In this document: positions 17,052-25,846 of the stretch, piece after piece
Position numbering within the stretch: position 1 is the stretch's first letter
Layout: every line of letters starts with the position of its first letter
NCBI GenBank assembly: GCA_014240065.1
Contig: JAAZXR010000038.1
Span: 1-40,068 of the forward strand
Origin: Myxococcales bacterium
GTDB lineage: Bacteria; Myxococcota_A; Polyangia; Nannocystales; Nannocystaceae
Reading direction: 5' to 3'
Length of the DNA stretch: 40,068 nucleotides
Translations under genes and position numbers: made by a program
The notes under the pieces: model-generated
The model's input: only the letters and a program-made list of their open reading frames with translations
Databases searched by the model: none
Told to the model about the DNA's origin: nothing

Positions 17052-17978
17052 CTATCCCCGCGGGTGATGGCGCGCATGGGCATCTGCGAGGTGCCGTTGA
17101 GTCAGGTGGGTGTAGATCTGCGTGGTCGAGATATCTGCGTGACCCAGCATGGTCTGGACCGCGCGTAGATCCGCGCCCCCCTCGAGCAGATGGGTCGCGA
17201 AGCTGTGCCGCAGTTTGTGGGGCGACAAATCGCGAGAGATCCCGGCGCTCTCGGCGTGCTGACGCAGCCGCAAGAAAACCGCCTGCCGCGAGATCGGGCG
17301 CCCACGCTGCGTCAAGAACACGTACGGGCTGTGCTTGGGCGGCTTGTTGCGCCGCGCGTCGAGCACCGGCCGCCCGTCTTCGAGCCACGCCAACATGGCC
17401 ACCGTCGCGAACCCGCCCACCGGGACTAGGCGCTGCTTGCTCCCCTTGCCCTCGAGCAGCACGAGCCCCTGATCGAGCTGCAGGCGGTCCCGGGTCAAAT
17501 TCACCGCCTCGCTAATTCGACATCCCGTGGCGTACATGAGCTCAAGCATCGCCGTGTCTCGCAACCCGAGCGGCGAGTCCACCCCGGGCGCGGCGATCAG
17601 CGCGCGCACCTCTTCTCGCGACAGCACGTCGGGGAGCTTGCGTCCCGACTTAGGCATCCGCACCTGTTGGGTCAGGTCGTGTTGGATCAGCTGCTCGCTC
17701 CTCAACCATCGAAACAACCCTCGCACCGCGACCCACCGCCGCGCTTGGCTGCGCGGGGCGAGCCCGTCCGCAGAGAGTTCGCGCAGGAAACGTGCGAGCG
17801 ACGCCGGCGTCACCTGACGCAAATCGGCGACCTCCACTGCCTCGAAGTACTCCGTGAGTCGCTGCAGATCTCGGCCATAGGCGGCCAGAGTGTTCACGCT
17901 GAGTCCCCGCTCCACGCGCAGATAGGCGAGGTACTCCTCGACTGCCACGTCCGGTTCGAGCGGGGTCTCGCGTTCCAT
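17052..17978 (-). CDS. xerD: Tyrosine recombinase XerD
   Basis: The 308-residue site-specific recombinase resolves chromosome dimers at dif together with XerC, at the septum under FtsK control. The N-terminal SAM-like core-binding domain is about residues 10-100 (VEEYLAYLRVERGLSVNTL). The catalytic domain holds all active residues: Arg154 (GCRISEA), Lys178 (EGKGSKQR), His254 and Arg257 (HKLRHSFATH), His280 (LGHADISTTQIY) and the nucleophile Tyr289. Length and motifs fit XerD better than an integrase; XerC is the alternative. The start is the ATG at 17978; a TTG directly before it would add one residue. It follows cheY by 59 bp and has no mobile-element context. Confidence 0.93.
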   Translation of the reverse strand: MERETPLEPDVAVEEYLAYLRVERGLSVNTLAAYGRDLQRLTEYFEAVEVADLRQVTPASLARFLRELSADGLAPRSQARRWVAVRGLFRWLRSEQLIQHDLTQQVRMPKSGRKLPDVLSREEVRALIAAPGVDSPLGLRDTAMLELMYATGCRISEAVNLTRDRLQLDQGLVLLEGKGSKQRLVPVGGFATVAMLAWLEDGRPVLDARRNKPPKHSPYVFLTQRGRPISRQAVFLRLRQHAESAGISRDLSPHKLRHSFATHLLEGGADLRAVQTMLGHADISTTQIYTHLTQRHLADAHARHHPRG

Positions 17979-18037
17979 CAACGCACCACTCTACGCCGAG
18001 CAGTTGCCGCGTCCAAATTAGCGCTCCGCCCGCCGCG

Positions 18038-18424
18038 TCACGCGTCCTGAGGCGCGCCGGGCACCAAGAGCTGCGCCACCAACGCCGCCACCTCCGCGGC
18101 CTTGACCGGCTTGGTGAGGTAGGCGTTTGCGCCGAGCGCCAGCGCGCGCTGGCGGTCTTCGTCGGCCGCCTCCGTCGTCACAATAATCACCGGAACTGCG
18201 CGATATTTTTCGTCGCTTCGGAGTCGCTTCACGAGCTTGAGTCCGTCGAGGATCGGCATGTTGATGTCGGTCAAGATGATGTCGAACTGCTGCTTGGCGA
18301 TCTTGCGCAAGGCGTCGAGCCCGTCCGCGGCCTCCACGGTCGCGAGACCCTCAACCCGGCTGAGCGCCTCAACCATCATCTCCCGCATCGGGGTGCTGTC
18401 TTCTACGACGAGAGCTTGTGACAT
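18038..18424 (-). CDS. cheY: CheY-like single-domain response regulator
   Basis: This 128-residue lone receiver domain has the acidic pair Glu8-Asp9 (VVEDS), the phosphoacceptor Asp53 (ILTDINMPILDG), the conserved Thr pair in IIVTTEA (about 83-84) and Lys105 (YLTKPV). It is the output or phosphate-sink regulator at the 3' end of the chemosensory operon. A strong GGAGG ribosome-binding site precedes the ATG at 18424. Between cheB and this gene (51 bp) is a small 5-bp hairpin with a GAGA tetraloop (18448-18461). Confidence 0.94.
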   Translation of the reverse strand: MSQALVVEDSTPMREMMVEALSRVEGLATVEAADGLDALRKIAKQQFDIILTDINMPILDGLKLVKRLRSDEKYRAVPVIIVTTEAADEDRQRALALGANAYLTKPVKAAEVAALVAQLLVPGAPQDA

Positions 18425-18475
18425 GCGTCCTCCACCACCCTTATCTCACGGCTCTCGCCGTCCGACCAGCCCCTC

Positions 18476-19564
18476 TCATCGCGTCCAGGCGAAGCGCGCC
18501 AAAAAGCGTCTGATCTCATCGGCGATCTGAGGAATCGGGAGGACGTGGTTCGCCGCTCCCGACTCCAGTACGGAGGCGGGCATGCTTGGGAGCACCGCGG
18601 TCTCGGGGGCTTGCACGATCACCACGCCGCCCGCGTTCGCGATCTCGCGACTCCCGGCGAGCCCATCGACCCCCATGCCCGAGAGCACGACGCCGCACGC
18701 CGCGGTTCCGAACACCTGCGCGGCGGTCGCGAAGAGCGCGTCCCCGCTCGGCGCAAGCGAGGCCATCCCCGGCCGCGACTGCGCGGTGTCGGTCACCCGA
18801 ACGACGACCTCCTCTCCCTCGCGCTTGAGCTCGAGGTTCCGCTGCCCCGGCGCTACCAGCACGTCTCCCGTCATCAGCCTCTCACCGTCACGCGCCTCTC
18901 TCACCGACGCGCTGCATCGCCGATCAAGGCGCGCCGCGAACGAGTCCGTGAAGCGAGCCGGCATGTGCTGGGCGATGACGACCGTCCCTTCGAAGCCCGA
19001 CTCCATCCCTCGGAGGACGGCCTCGATGACGCCTGGCCCCCCCGTCGACGCGACCACGCACGCCACGGCCGGCGAGGGGCGGCGTGCTCGCTCGCCCGCT
19101 CGTCGCGACCCAACACCGGCGGGTTTGGAGACGACGCTCCGCTGTGACACCCGCACGTTGGTGAGCCTTCGCACCGAACGCACGCACCCCAGCAGCCGCG
19201 ACTGGAGGTCGGCCAGCGTCGCCTCCGGCGAGGCGCCTGGCTTCGCCACGAAATCTAGCGCGCCTAGCTCGAGCGCTCGGAACGCCTGCTCGCGGTCCCC
19301 ATGCCCCGACACGACGATAACAGGCATCGGCCTGCGCGCCATCAATAGCCGAAGGAACGCGAACCCGCTGAGTTGCGGCATCTCAAGGTCGAGCGTGATC
19401 ACGTCCGGGCGCAGGCGCTCCACGTCAATCAGGGCGCGGTGGCCGTCGGTGGACGCCCCGACGACGCTGATGTCGTCGCCCTCGCTGAGCACCTTCGCGA
19501 TCAACGCTCTGCTCTCCGCGTCGTCGTCCACGATCATCACACGAACCGGGCGAAGCTCAGTCAC
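18476..19564 (-). CDS. cheB: Chemotaxis methylesterase/deamidase CheB
   Basis: The 362-residue product has an N-terminal receiver (VMIVDDDAES; phosphoacceptor Asp59 in TLDLEMPQLSG; Lys in FVAKPG), a basic linker, and a C-terminal methylesterase domain. The catalytic triad motifs are VASTGGPGVIEAVL (Ser), IAQHMPARFTDSFAARL (His) and LSGMGVDG (Asp). It removes methyl groups from receptor glutamates to reset sensitivity. I chose the GTG at 19564, which has AAAGGA seven bases upstream and overlaps cheR by eight bases; an ATG at 19597 in frame would add 11 residues but would lie deeper in cheR. Confidence 0.95.
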   Translation of the reverse strand: MTELRPVRVMIVDDDAESRALIAKVLSEGDDISVVGASTDGHRALIDVERLRPDVITLDLEMPQLSGFAFLRLLMARRPMPVIVVSGHGDREQAFRALELGALDFVAKPGASPEATLADLQSRLLGCVRSVRRLTNVRVSQRSVVSKPAGVGSRRAGERARRPSPAVACVVASTGGPGVIEAVLRGMESGFEGTVVIAQHMPARFTDSFAARLDRRCSASVREARDGERLMTGDVLVAPGQRNLELKREGEEVVVRVTDTAQSRPGMASLAPSGDALFATAAQVFGTAACGVVLSGMGVDGLAGSREIANAGGVVIVQAPETAVLPSMPASVLESGAANHVLPIPQIADEIRRFLARFAWTR

Positions 19565-20435
19565 GGGCGTCCTTTGGCTTGCGATAGACGAGGTCATTTT
19601 CGAGGCTGACGAGCTCGAACTTCGTCGTCACGTTGATCAGCGACTCGCTGTGCCCGAGGAACAAGTAGCCCCCCGCGCGCAGCCGCATATAGAAGGTCTC
19701 GACCACCTGCGCCCTCGCCGACGCCGACAGATAGATGAGGACGTTGCGACAAAAGATGACGTCGCAGGTCCCGAGCAGCGCGATCTTCTCACGGTTCAAC
19801 AGGTTAAAATGCCCGAACGCCGTGAGCGCCCTGACCTCCTCCACCACCGACCACCCGGAGCGGGCGCGCTCGAAGAAACGGCGCCGCTCTTTATCCTCCA
19901 TCACGCGAAACGACTTCTCCGAGTACACCCCCCGCCTCGCCTTCGCCAGGATCGCCCGGCTTATGTCCGTCCCGAACACGCGCACCTTCCACTCCTTCAG
20001 CGCCGTCTCCTCCGACAACAGCATGGCGATCGTGTAGGTTTCTTCTCCCGAGGCGCAGCCGGCGCTCCAGATGTTCATTCGTCGCAGGCCGCCCAACTGA
20101 GAGACGAGCGCGGGGAGGACCTCCAGTCGGAACGCGTCGAGCTGATAGCGCTCGCGGAAGAAATAGGTCTCGTGGTTGGTGAGTTGCTCGATGAGCACCC
20201 CCAGCTCCTGGCTGCCAGCCTGGTCATATTTCAGGTGCAGGTAGTAGTCCTTGAACGAACCGAGCCCGACCGCGCGCAGTCGAGGGCTGATCCGACGCTC
20301 CATAAACGTCAGCGAATCGAGGCCGAAAATGAGCCCGCACTTTTCCTCCACGAGCTCCCTGATGAGACGGGCGTGATTGGGATCCAACCGTGGGCTAGAC
20401 GGCGACCCCGCGCCCTCAGCCACGGTTCTCTCCAC
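19557..20435 (-). CDS. cheR: Chemotaxis methyltransferase CheR
   Basis: The 292-residue S-adenosylmethionine-dependent enzyme methylates receptor glutamates. Seen: the N-terminal helical domain (LIRELVEEKCGLIFG), TNHETYFFRERYQ, the SAM-binding NIWSAGCASGEETYTIAMLL, VFGTDIS, and CDVIFCRNVLIYL followed by GGYLFLGHSESL. There is no TPR extension. The GTG start at 20435 lies 20 bases inside the end of the HEAT-repeat gene, so cheR translation is probably coupled to it. Confidence 0.95.
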   Translation of the reverse strand: MERTVAEGAGSPSSPRLDPNHARLIRELVEEKCGLIFGLDSLTFMERRISPRLRAVGLGSFKDYYLHLKYDQAGSQELGVLIEQLTNHETYFFRERYQLDAFRLEVLPALVSQLGGLRRMNIWSAGCASGEETYTIAMLLSEETALKEWKVRVFGTDISRAILAKARRGVYSEKSFRVMEDKERRRFFERARSGWSVVEEVRALTAFGHFNLLNREKIALLGTCDVIFCRNVLIYLSASARAQVVETFYMRLRAGGYLFLGHSESLINVTTKFELVSLENDLVYRKPKDARD

Positions 20436-22446
20436 GAGGGTCTTCCGCCGCTGACGCCCCCCCCAACAGGCGGCTGAGCGCTTCTTGGAGGGTCCGCGTC
20501 ACGAGCGCGTCGCTCTCGACGGACAAGACCTCGCGAATCGCCCCGACCGCGGTGGGGTCCTCCCGCATCCCGAGCGACTCCGCGGCCGCCCATCGCACGT
20601 CCCAACGCTCGTGCGCGAGCAAGCCGATCAAGGCCGCAGTGGCCCGATGAGAGGGGAAGCCCCGCAGCACCCGCGCGGCCGCCTTCGCGACCTCGGTGTC
20701 GGAGGATGTACACAGCGACATCACCAGCCCCAATGTCTGCTCATCGCGCGCGACTTTAAGCCCCTCGACCGCATGGACGACCACCGTGGGAGAAGAGTCT
20801 TCAAGGATGATCTCTCGCATTCGAGATGCCGCCACCGGGTTGTCGAGCTGCACCAGCGCCTGCACCGCCGCCGCGCGCACCAAGGACGAAGCGTCTCCGC
20901 TCGCCGCCAGCAGAGAATTCAAGCTCTCGATCCTGCTCAGCGCCCCGAGGCTACGACACGCGGCTGCCCGGACGTGGGCCTCCTCGTCCGCCAGCGCGAA
21001 CACCAGCGCGCCGACCCCCTCGTGCTCGCCCCGAATCGCCCCGAGCGCGTGCGCCGCCGCGACGCGCACGTCGACGTCTCGGCTCGCGAGTAAAAACACC
21101 AGCGAGGCGACGCTCGATTCGCTCCCGAGTCTCCCCGCGACACGACACAGATTCCGCGCGAGCGACCCGGAAGACGGCCATCGCCCGTCCTGCAACACCT
21201 CGAGCGGGACCTCCAGTAGCCCCGCCCGCAGCAGCACCTCGGCGACGGCGTCGGCCGCCATGTCGCCGAGGCCGTCGTCCCGGGCGCACGCGTCGACCAG
21301 GGACGAGACTTGAGGGACTCCTCCGACCTGCCCGAGCGCTTTGATCGCGCCCGCGACCACCGCCTCTTCCTCACATTCAAGCTCGCGTTCGAGGAGCGCG
21401 AGCACCTCGGCGCCGGCGTCAGCGTCCCCCATCGCGCCGACCAGCTCCAACCACTGCGCGTAGCAGGCGCTCTCTCGATCATCTTGGATCGCCGCGTACA
21501 GCATGGCCTGGCCGACCCGACCCAGTCGCCCGAGCATGAGCTTCGCCGACGCGAACACCTCCCCTACGCCGAGCACCTGCAGCAGCGGGGCGAACGATCC
21601 TTCCTCACCGATCAATGCCAGCAGCCTCGCGGCCGCAGAAACCGCGCGGGTGTCGGCGTGCTCGAGCAACGAGGCGATACCATCGAGCAACGGGTCACCA
21701 GCGCCGAGTTCGGCGACCAATTCTGCGGCCTCCGCGTCTGTGTCAACTCGCGCGGAGAGCAGCCGAACCGCCGAGCGCGCGGCGACGCTCCGTACACCAG
21801 GCAGCCCGTCGGAGAGTTGCGCCCACACCAACCGCAGGGCGGACTCATCTTCGCTCTGTCCGAGGAGCTCGATGACCGTTCGGCGGAGCGTCGGACGATC
21901 GAGCAGCGCCCCGAGCACCTCGTTCGAAGGAGCGACCCCCAGCGTCGTGAAACCGTCTAGGACGTGCAGCTTGACGACCTCAGACGGGTCCGCCAACATC
22001 TCGCCGAGGAGCGCGACGCTCTCGTCGCTGTGCTGCTTCGCGACCGCGGTGACCAGGACACACCGCAGGTTCTCGTCGCCCGCTGCGTTCTGGAACAAGC
22101 TGGAGAACAACGGCAACTCGGCCTCGGTCGCGACCGCGCCGAGCACCTCCACCAACGGGCGAGTCGCGTCCGGCTGCTGCGCCAGCGCGGCCTTCAAAAA
22201 CGGCGCGGCCGCCGCTCCGAGGCGAGTCAGCACTTCGCTCGCGGCGGCGCGCGCGCTCGGATTCTCCGGTGACACCACCGCGTCGATAATCTCCCCGACC
22301 CGCGCGCTCATGGTGTCCGAGTCTCCGATCCGCCGCGCCTGCTGCAGCAGGATCACCAGCTCGTCGCTGGCGCGCTTTCGATCTCGCCACGCGTCGCTGG
22401 CCAGCGCGCGCACCGGGTCTACGCGGTCGTTTGGGCTATCGGACAT
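20416..22446 (-). CDS. HEAT-repeat protein of the chemosensory operon
   Basis: The 676-residue protein consists almost wholly of HEAT/PBS-lyase-type helical repeats of about 30 residues. Examples are VRVAAAHALGAIRGEHEG, AHVRAAACRSLGALSRIES, SLVRAAAVQALVQLDNPVAA, TEVAKAAARVLRGFPSHRAT and WDVRWAAAESLGMREDPTAV. There is no signal peptide, membrane helix or catalytic motif, so a cytoplasmic scaffold or protein-binding role is likely. A HEAT-repeat protein (Cpc7) acts in the Che7 chemosensory system of Myxococcus xanthus as an output partner; orthology here is only a suggestion. It lies between cheW and cheR, follows a strong hairpin (22511-22544), and has a candidate promoter immediately upstream. 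Confidence 0.9.
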   Translation of the reverse strand: MSDSPNDRVDPVRALASDAWRDRKRASDELVILLQQARRIGDSDTMSARVGEIIDAVVSPENPSARAAASEVLTRLGAAAAPFLKAALAQQPDATRPLVEVLGAVATEAELPLFSSLFQNAAGDENLRCVLVTAVAKQHSDESVALLGEMLADPSEVVKLHVLDGFTTLGVAPSNEVLGALLDRPTLRRTVIELLGQSEDESALRLVWAQLSDGLPGVRSVAARSAVRLLSARVDTDAEAAELVAELGAGDPLLDGIASLLEHADTRAVSAAARLLALIGEEGSFAPLLQVLGVGEVFASAKLMLGRLGRVGQAMLYAAIQDDRESACYAQWLELVGAMGDADAGAEVLALLERELECEEEAVVAGAIKALGQVGGVPQVSSLVDACARDDGLGDMAADAVAEVLLRAGLLEVPLEVLQDGRWPSSGSLARNLCRVAGRLGSESSVASLVFLLASRDVDVRVAAAHALGAIRGEHEGVGALVFALADEEAHVRAAACRSLGALSRIESLNSLLAASGDASSLVRAAAVQALVQLDNPVAASRMREIILEDSSPTVVVHAVEGLKVARDEQTLGLVMSLCTSSDTEVAKAAARVLRGFPSHRATAALIGLLAHERWDVRWAAAESLGMREDPTAVGAIREVLSVESDALVTRTLQEALSRLLGGASAAEDPRGENRG

Positions 22447-22454
22447 GCGCGACT

Positions 22455-22483
22455 ATTCTCTCGGCTACGAAGGTCATGCTCAA
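22455..22483 (-). promoter_or_regulatory. Candidate promoter for HEAT-cheR-cheB-cheY
   Basis: On the minus strand TTGAGC (22478-22483) and GAGAAT (22455-22460) are spaced by 17 bp, each matching four of six sigma-70 consensus bases. Initiation would fall about two bases before the HEAT gene ATG, giving a nearly leaderless message. No Shine-Dalgarno is visible, which agrees with this. Confidence 0.3.
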
Positions 22484-22510
22484 CCAAAATCTCTCCCGCC
22501 TCGGCGCCTC

Positions 22511-22544
22511 GATCCGGGCTGGCGCTCGCGAACGCTCCCGGATC
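22511..22544 (-). repeat. Strong inverted repeat just after the second cheW
   Basis: GATCCGGG (22511-22518) and CCCGGATC (22537-22544) are perfect 8-bp inverted arms separated by 18 bp that can pair further internally. The upper arm overlaps the stop codon of the second cheW gene. No T run follows, so it is not a classical intrinsic terminator. It could attenuate or stabilise the message between the CheA/CheW genes and the HEAT gene. Confidence 0.6.
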
Positions 22545-23073
22545 ACGGCCGCTCCTTCTGGCCTGAAGACCGCGGTCCACGCTCACGGGACGGCTCGCGA
22601 CCGAGGGCGGCGAGCCCCTCCAAATCGAGGACGAAAATCATCCCTGCATCGACGCGCGCGACGCCTCCAAAGAACCTGGTCGCGTCCTTTCCGTCGCCAT
22701 CCAAGAGCGCCGGTGAAGGGCGCACGTTCTCGCCGTTGATTCGAACCTCCCCCAAAATGCGATCCACCCGCAGCGCGAGGATCTTCCCGGAGACGCTCAC
22801 GACCACATACTTCGAGGTCGCCCTCGTCTCCGAAGCGCCGCCCAATTCGAGACGAGCCCGGAGGTCCATCACCGGGACCACGACCCCGCGAAGCTCGATC
22901 ACCCCCTCGATCATCGGCGGGGCGTGTGGCACCCGCCGCACCGTGTAGGGATGACAGGGAATCACCTCCTTGATCTTCATGATGTCGATCCCGTACAGGC
23001 CGTCGTCTACGTAGAAGACCGCGAGCGAGAGCTGCTCCGCAAGGACCGGATCCATCACCTTCAGATCGAACAT
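22543..23073 (-). CDS. cheW: CheW-like coupling protein (second copy)
   Basis: The 176-residue coupling protein links receptors to the CheA kinase. It has the CheW fold pattern: LAVFYVDDGLYGIDIMKIKE, VIPCHPYTVRRVPHAPPMIE, GVIELRGVVVPVMDLRARL, and a C-terminal MIFVLDLEGLAAL, followed by a short Arg/Gly/Ser-rich tail. The start is the ATG at 23073, which overlaps the stop of the upstream cheW by one base (TGATG) and has GGAG eight bases upstream; an ATG at 23100 in frame is an alternative. Confidence 0.93.
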   Translation of the reverse strand: MFDLKVMDPVLAEQLSLAVFYVDDGLYGIDIMKIKEVIPCHPYTVRRVPHAPPMIEGVIELRGVVVPVMDLRARLELGGASETRATSKYVVVSVSGKILALRVDRILGEVRINGENVRPSPALLDGDGKDATRFFGGVARVDAGMIFVLDLEGLAALGREPSRERGPRSSGQKERP

Positions 23074-23651
23074 CAGCGCTCCCCCTGCCTGTCTCGCCAT
23101 TTTGCCATCACGAAGTCCTCCGGGTTCACCACGGCCGTCAAGTTCAACACGATGAGCAACTTGCCTTCGCGTCGGGCGAGCGCGAACACGAAATCGCTGT
23201 TCACGGAGCCGGCGGCGCTCAAGACGCTCGGCGGCTCTCGCAGCGACTCGGGTTCGAGTGACACGACATCGATGACCTCGTCCACCAGCAGCCCGAACGC
23301 GTCCGAGTCGATCGACACCACCAAGACCCGAGAGGCCCGGGAGATCGAGGCGGGTGACAGCCCGATCCGAGAGGCGAGGCACAGCACGGGCAACAGCTCC
23401 CCACGGAGCGTCCCGACCCCGCGAACATACGCCTGCGTCCGCGGCACCGCCGTGACGGAGAAACACCGCGTGATCTCCCGGACGTGCCGAATGGGGATGG
23501 CGTGGATCTCCGCGCCCAAGCGAAACGACACCATGCGCACGAGGTCATCGCGGAGGCGGCGGCTATACCCGTGCTCGTACTCCGCCTCCGTCGCGATGAC
23601 CTCGCCGCTCTGCAAGAGCGCCTGCCAGAGCCCATGGTCGGGTTCGCTCAC
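23073..23651 (-). CDS. cheW: CheW-like coupling protein (first copy)
   Basis: The 192-residue CheW-domain protein has LVRMVSFRLGAEIHAIPIRH, VREITRCFSVTAVPRTQAYV, GVGTLRGELLPVLCLASRI, VLVVSIDSDAFGLLVDEVID and LLIVLNLTAVV. It differs from the other copy by an N-terminal extension of about 35 residues. Two different CheW genes in one operon suggest an array with two coupling interfaces. The GTG start at 23651 overlaps the cheA stop by four bases (GTGA). Confidence 0.93.
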   Translation of the reverse strand: MSEPDHGLWQALLQSGEVIATEAEYEHGYSRRLRDDLVRMVSFRLGAEIHAIPIRHVREITRCFSVTAVPRTQAYVRGVGTLRGELLPVLCLASRIGLSPASISRASRVLVVSIDSDAFGLLVDEVIDVVSLEPESLREPPSVLSAAGSVNSDFVFALARREGKLLIVLNLTAVVNPEDFVMAKWRDRQGER

Positions 23652-25846
23652 GCCCTCATGCCCTCCACGCGGCGTCGATCACCGGTCCCAAAATCTCGGA
23701 CCGCGTCAGACACAATCGCGGCCAGGTCGAGCAGCAACACCGTCTTCCCGGCCCCAATCTCGGTGGCGCCGGCGACCCCCGGCACCGCGTCGAGACCGGG
23801 CCCGAGCGATTTGATGACGACGTCTTTTTGTTCCAACAGGTCATCCACGACCAAGCCCACGCGGTGCTCCGCGAGCCCCACCACGATCACGTAGAGCTGG
23901 CCGTCGCCGGGCTTTCGCGGGAGATCGAAGATGCGATCCAAATAGACGATGGGGAGGGCCTCTGATCGGAGGCTGATGACCTCAAACCCCTCGATGGTCT
24001 CGATCTCTGAGCGCTCGAACATGAGCGACTCGAGCACGCTCCCCAAGGGCACGCAGAACATCTGCCCGCCGCCCTCGATGACCAGGGCTTGAATGATCGC
24101 CAGGGTCACCGGGAGCGTGAGGCGAAACAAGGTCCCCTTGCCGACTTCACTCTCCACGTCAATCTGTCCCGACAGGCGCATGATATTGGTCTTGACCACG
24201 TCCATGCCCACCCCTCGACCGCTCGATCGAGAGAGGTCATCAAGCGTAGAGAAGCCCGGCGCGAAGATCAGCCGCAGCGCCTCGATGGAGGTCATGACCT
24301 CCGCCTCCTCTCGGGACACCAGCCCCCGCGACACCGCCCGCTCCCGCAGCGCCAACCAGTCCATCCCCTGGCCATCATCCTCCACCCGAATCTCCACGGA
24401 GTTTCCGCGCTGCCTGGCGACCAACGTGATCTTCCCAGTCAGAGATTTTCCCGCGGCCGACCGCCGCTCGACGGACTCGATCCCGTGATCGATCGCGTTG
24501 CGAATCATGTGCATGAGCGGATCACTGAGCTCCTCCACGATGAGCTTGTCTAGCTCCGTTTGCTCCCCGGAGACCACCAGCCGCACCTCTTTCCCGTGCT
24601 CGCGGCTGAGCTTGCGTACGACGCGGGCGAGGGTGTCGAACATCTGACCGACAGGGACCATGCGCACGTCGAGGATCCGATCCCGCAGCTCGTCGATGCG
24701 CCGCGCCATCTGTCGGGTCTGCACGTGGAGCGTCCGCACCTCCGGGACCCCGCGAAGAGTGTTCTCCGCGCGCGCGATCGTGCGCGTGAAATCGCCTTGA
24801 ATTACACGAAGTTCCCCCACAAGGTTCATCAGCGCATCGAGGCGTGAGAGCTCCACCCGGACCGTCTGTACGACGCTCCGAATGGACTGCGGCGGCTCCT
24901 CCACTCCCTCGCTCCCCGGCGCCGATCCAGCCGACCCCGCGCCCGGGAGCCCCACCGAAGACGCGACGCTGCCAACCTCGCGCGGCGTGGCGCTCGGCGG
25001 CGCCCGCCGCTTCCCGGATCCACCGTCGGTGATCGCGACGTCGTCTGGCCGCGTGCTCTCGTGCCCGCGGACCACCGGCACGCCCTCATCGCGCCCCGGC
25101 GATCTTCCGCCGGTGTTGAGGCGCTCGATCGAGGCGGTTTCTCCCGTGAGGCTCGCGCGCAGGACTTCGAGCCCCTCGCCCGATCCGACGAGGATGTCGA
25201 GATCGATACGATCCTCCCGGCTCGCGTCCGCGCTCGGGAGGTAAGTCAGCACCTCTCCGAGCTTCTTGAGCTTCGACTTCAGCCGCTCGATGCCCCCGTC
25301 CACGTCCATCAAATCGAAGGAGACATGGATGGAATAGATCCCCCGGCCCCCCCCGATATTCTCTCGCAGCCGAAACTCCTCGTATTCTGTCAGCACGCTC
25401 CGGACGTCCTCGTGCAACCAGTCGAGAGACACCTGCTCCTCCGCGGATCGGGTCGCGGGTCGCGCGGCTCCTGTGTCTTTGATGCGCGACAAGAACGAGG
25501 TCACATCCGGCACGGCTCGCGAGGGCTCCACCGCGTGAGCCAGCGAGGCCGTATACAGGTCAACCGCGGCGAACAGGAGGTCGAGGCTGGATGCGTCGAG
25601 GGCCCGCTTTCCAAGCCTGATATCGTCGAGGCAGTTTTCGAGCTCATGGCTCAACGCCACCAGCTGTCCCACCTCCACCATCGACACGATGCCCTTGAGG
25701 GTGTGGATCGAGCGAAACGCCGCGTTGACGAGGTCAGGATCGGAGTCTCGCCCCCCGCTCCGCTCCGCCTCGATCTGGAGCAAGCTCCTCGAGAACTCCT
25801 CGACGAGGTCCTGAATTTCAGAGAGCGCGGTCAGCTGAGACGTCAC
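23648..25846 (-). CDS. cheA: Chemotaxis histidine kinase CheA
   Basis: The 732-residue kinase has an N-terminal Hpt domain with phosphoacceptor His48 (FRSIHTLKGIVSM). A mixed alpha/beta domain follows (about 150-250; GIYSIHVSFDLMDVDGGIER). Then come a low-complexity Ser/Gly/Pro linker, a dimerisation helix pair (SRLDALMNLVGELRVIQGDF), an ATPase domain (HMIRNAIDHGIES, VEDDGQGMDW, GRGVGMDVVK) and a C-terminal CheW-like domain (FCVPLGSVLESLMF, GLVVDDLLEQKDVVIKSLG). It autophosphorylates in response to receptors and passes phosphate to the receivers encoded on either side. There is no fused receiver. The GTG start at 25846 overlaps the stop of the upstream receiver gene by four bases. Confidence 0.96.
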   Translation of the reverse strand: MTSQLTALSEIQDLVEEFSRSLLQIEAERSGGRDSDPDLVNAAFRSIHTLKGIVSMVEVGQLVALSHELENCLDDIRLGKRALDASSLDLLFAAVDLYTASLAHAVEPSRAVPDVTSFLSRIKDTGAARPATRSAEEQVSLDWLHEDVRSVLTEYEEFRLRENIGGGRGIYSIHVSFDLMDVDGGIERLKSKLKKLGEVLTYLPSADASREDRIDLDILVGSGEGLEVLRASLTGETASIERLNTGGRSPGRDEGVPVVRGHESTRPDDVAITDGGSGKRRAPPSATPREVGSVASSVGLPGAGSAGSAPGSEGVEEPPQSIRSVVQTVRVELSRLDALMNLVGELRVIQGDFTRTIARAENTLRGVPEVRTLHVQTRQMARRIDELRDRILDVRMVPVGQMFDTLARVVRKLSREHGKEVRLVVSGEQTELDKLIVEELSDPLMHMIRNAIDHGIESVERRSAAGKSLTGKITLVARQRGNSVEIRVEDDGQGMDWLALRERAVSRGLVSREEAEVMTSIEALRLIFAPGFSTLDDLSRSSGRGVGMDVVKTNIMRLSGQIDVESEVGKGTLFRLTLPVTLAIIQALVIEGGGQMFCVPLGSVLESLMFERSEIETIEGFEVISLRSEALPIVYLDRIFDLPRKPGDGQLYVIVVGLAEHRVGLVVDDLLEQKDVVIKSLGPGLDAVPGVAGATEIGAGKTVLLLDLAAIVSDAVRDFGTGDRRRVEGMRA

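Noticed and set aside
17052-17978. Tyrosine recombinase as a sign of an integrated element
   Set aside because: Length and motifs fit the housekeeping XerD and no attachment repeats, tRNA or phage genes lie nearby.
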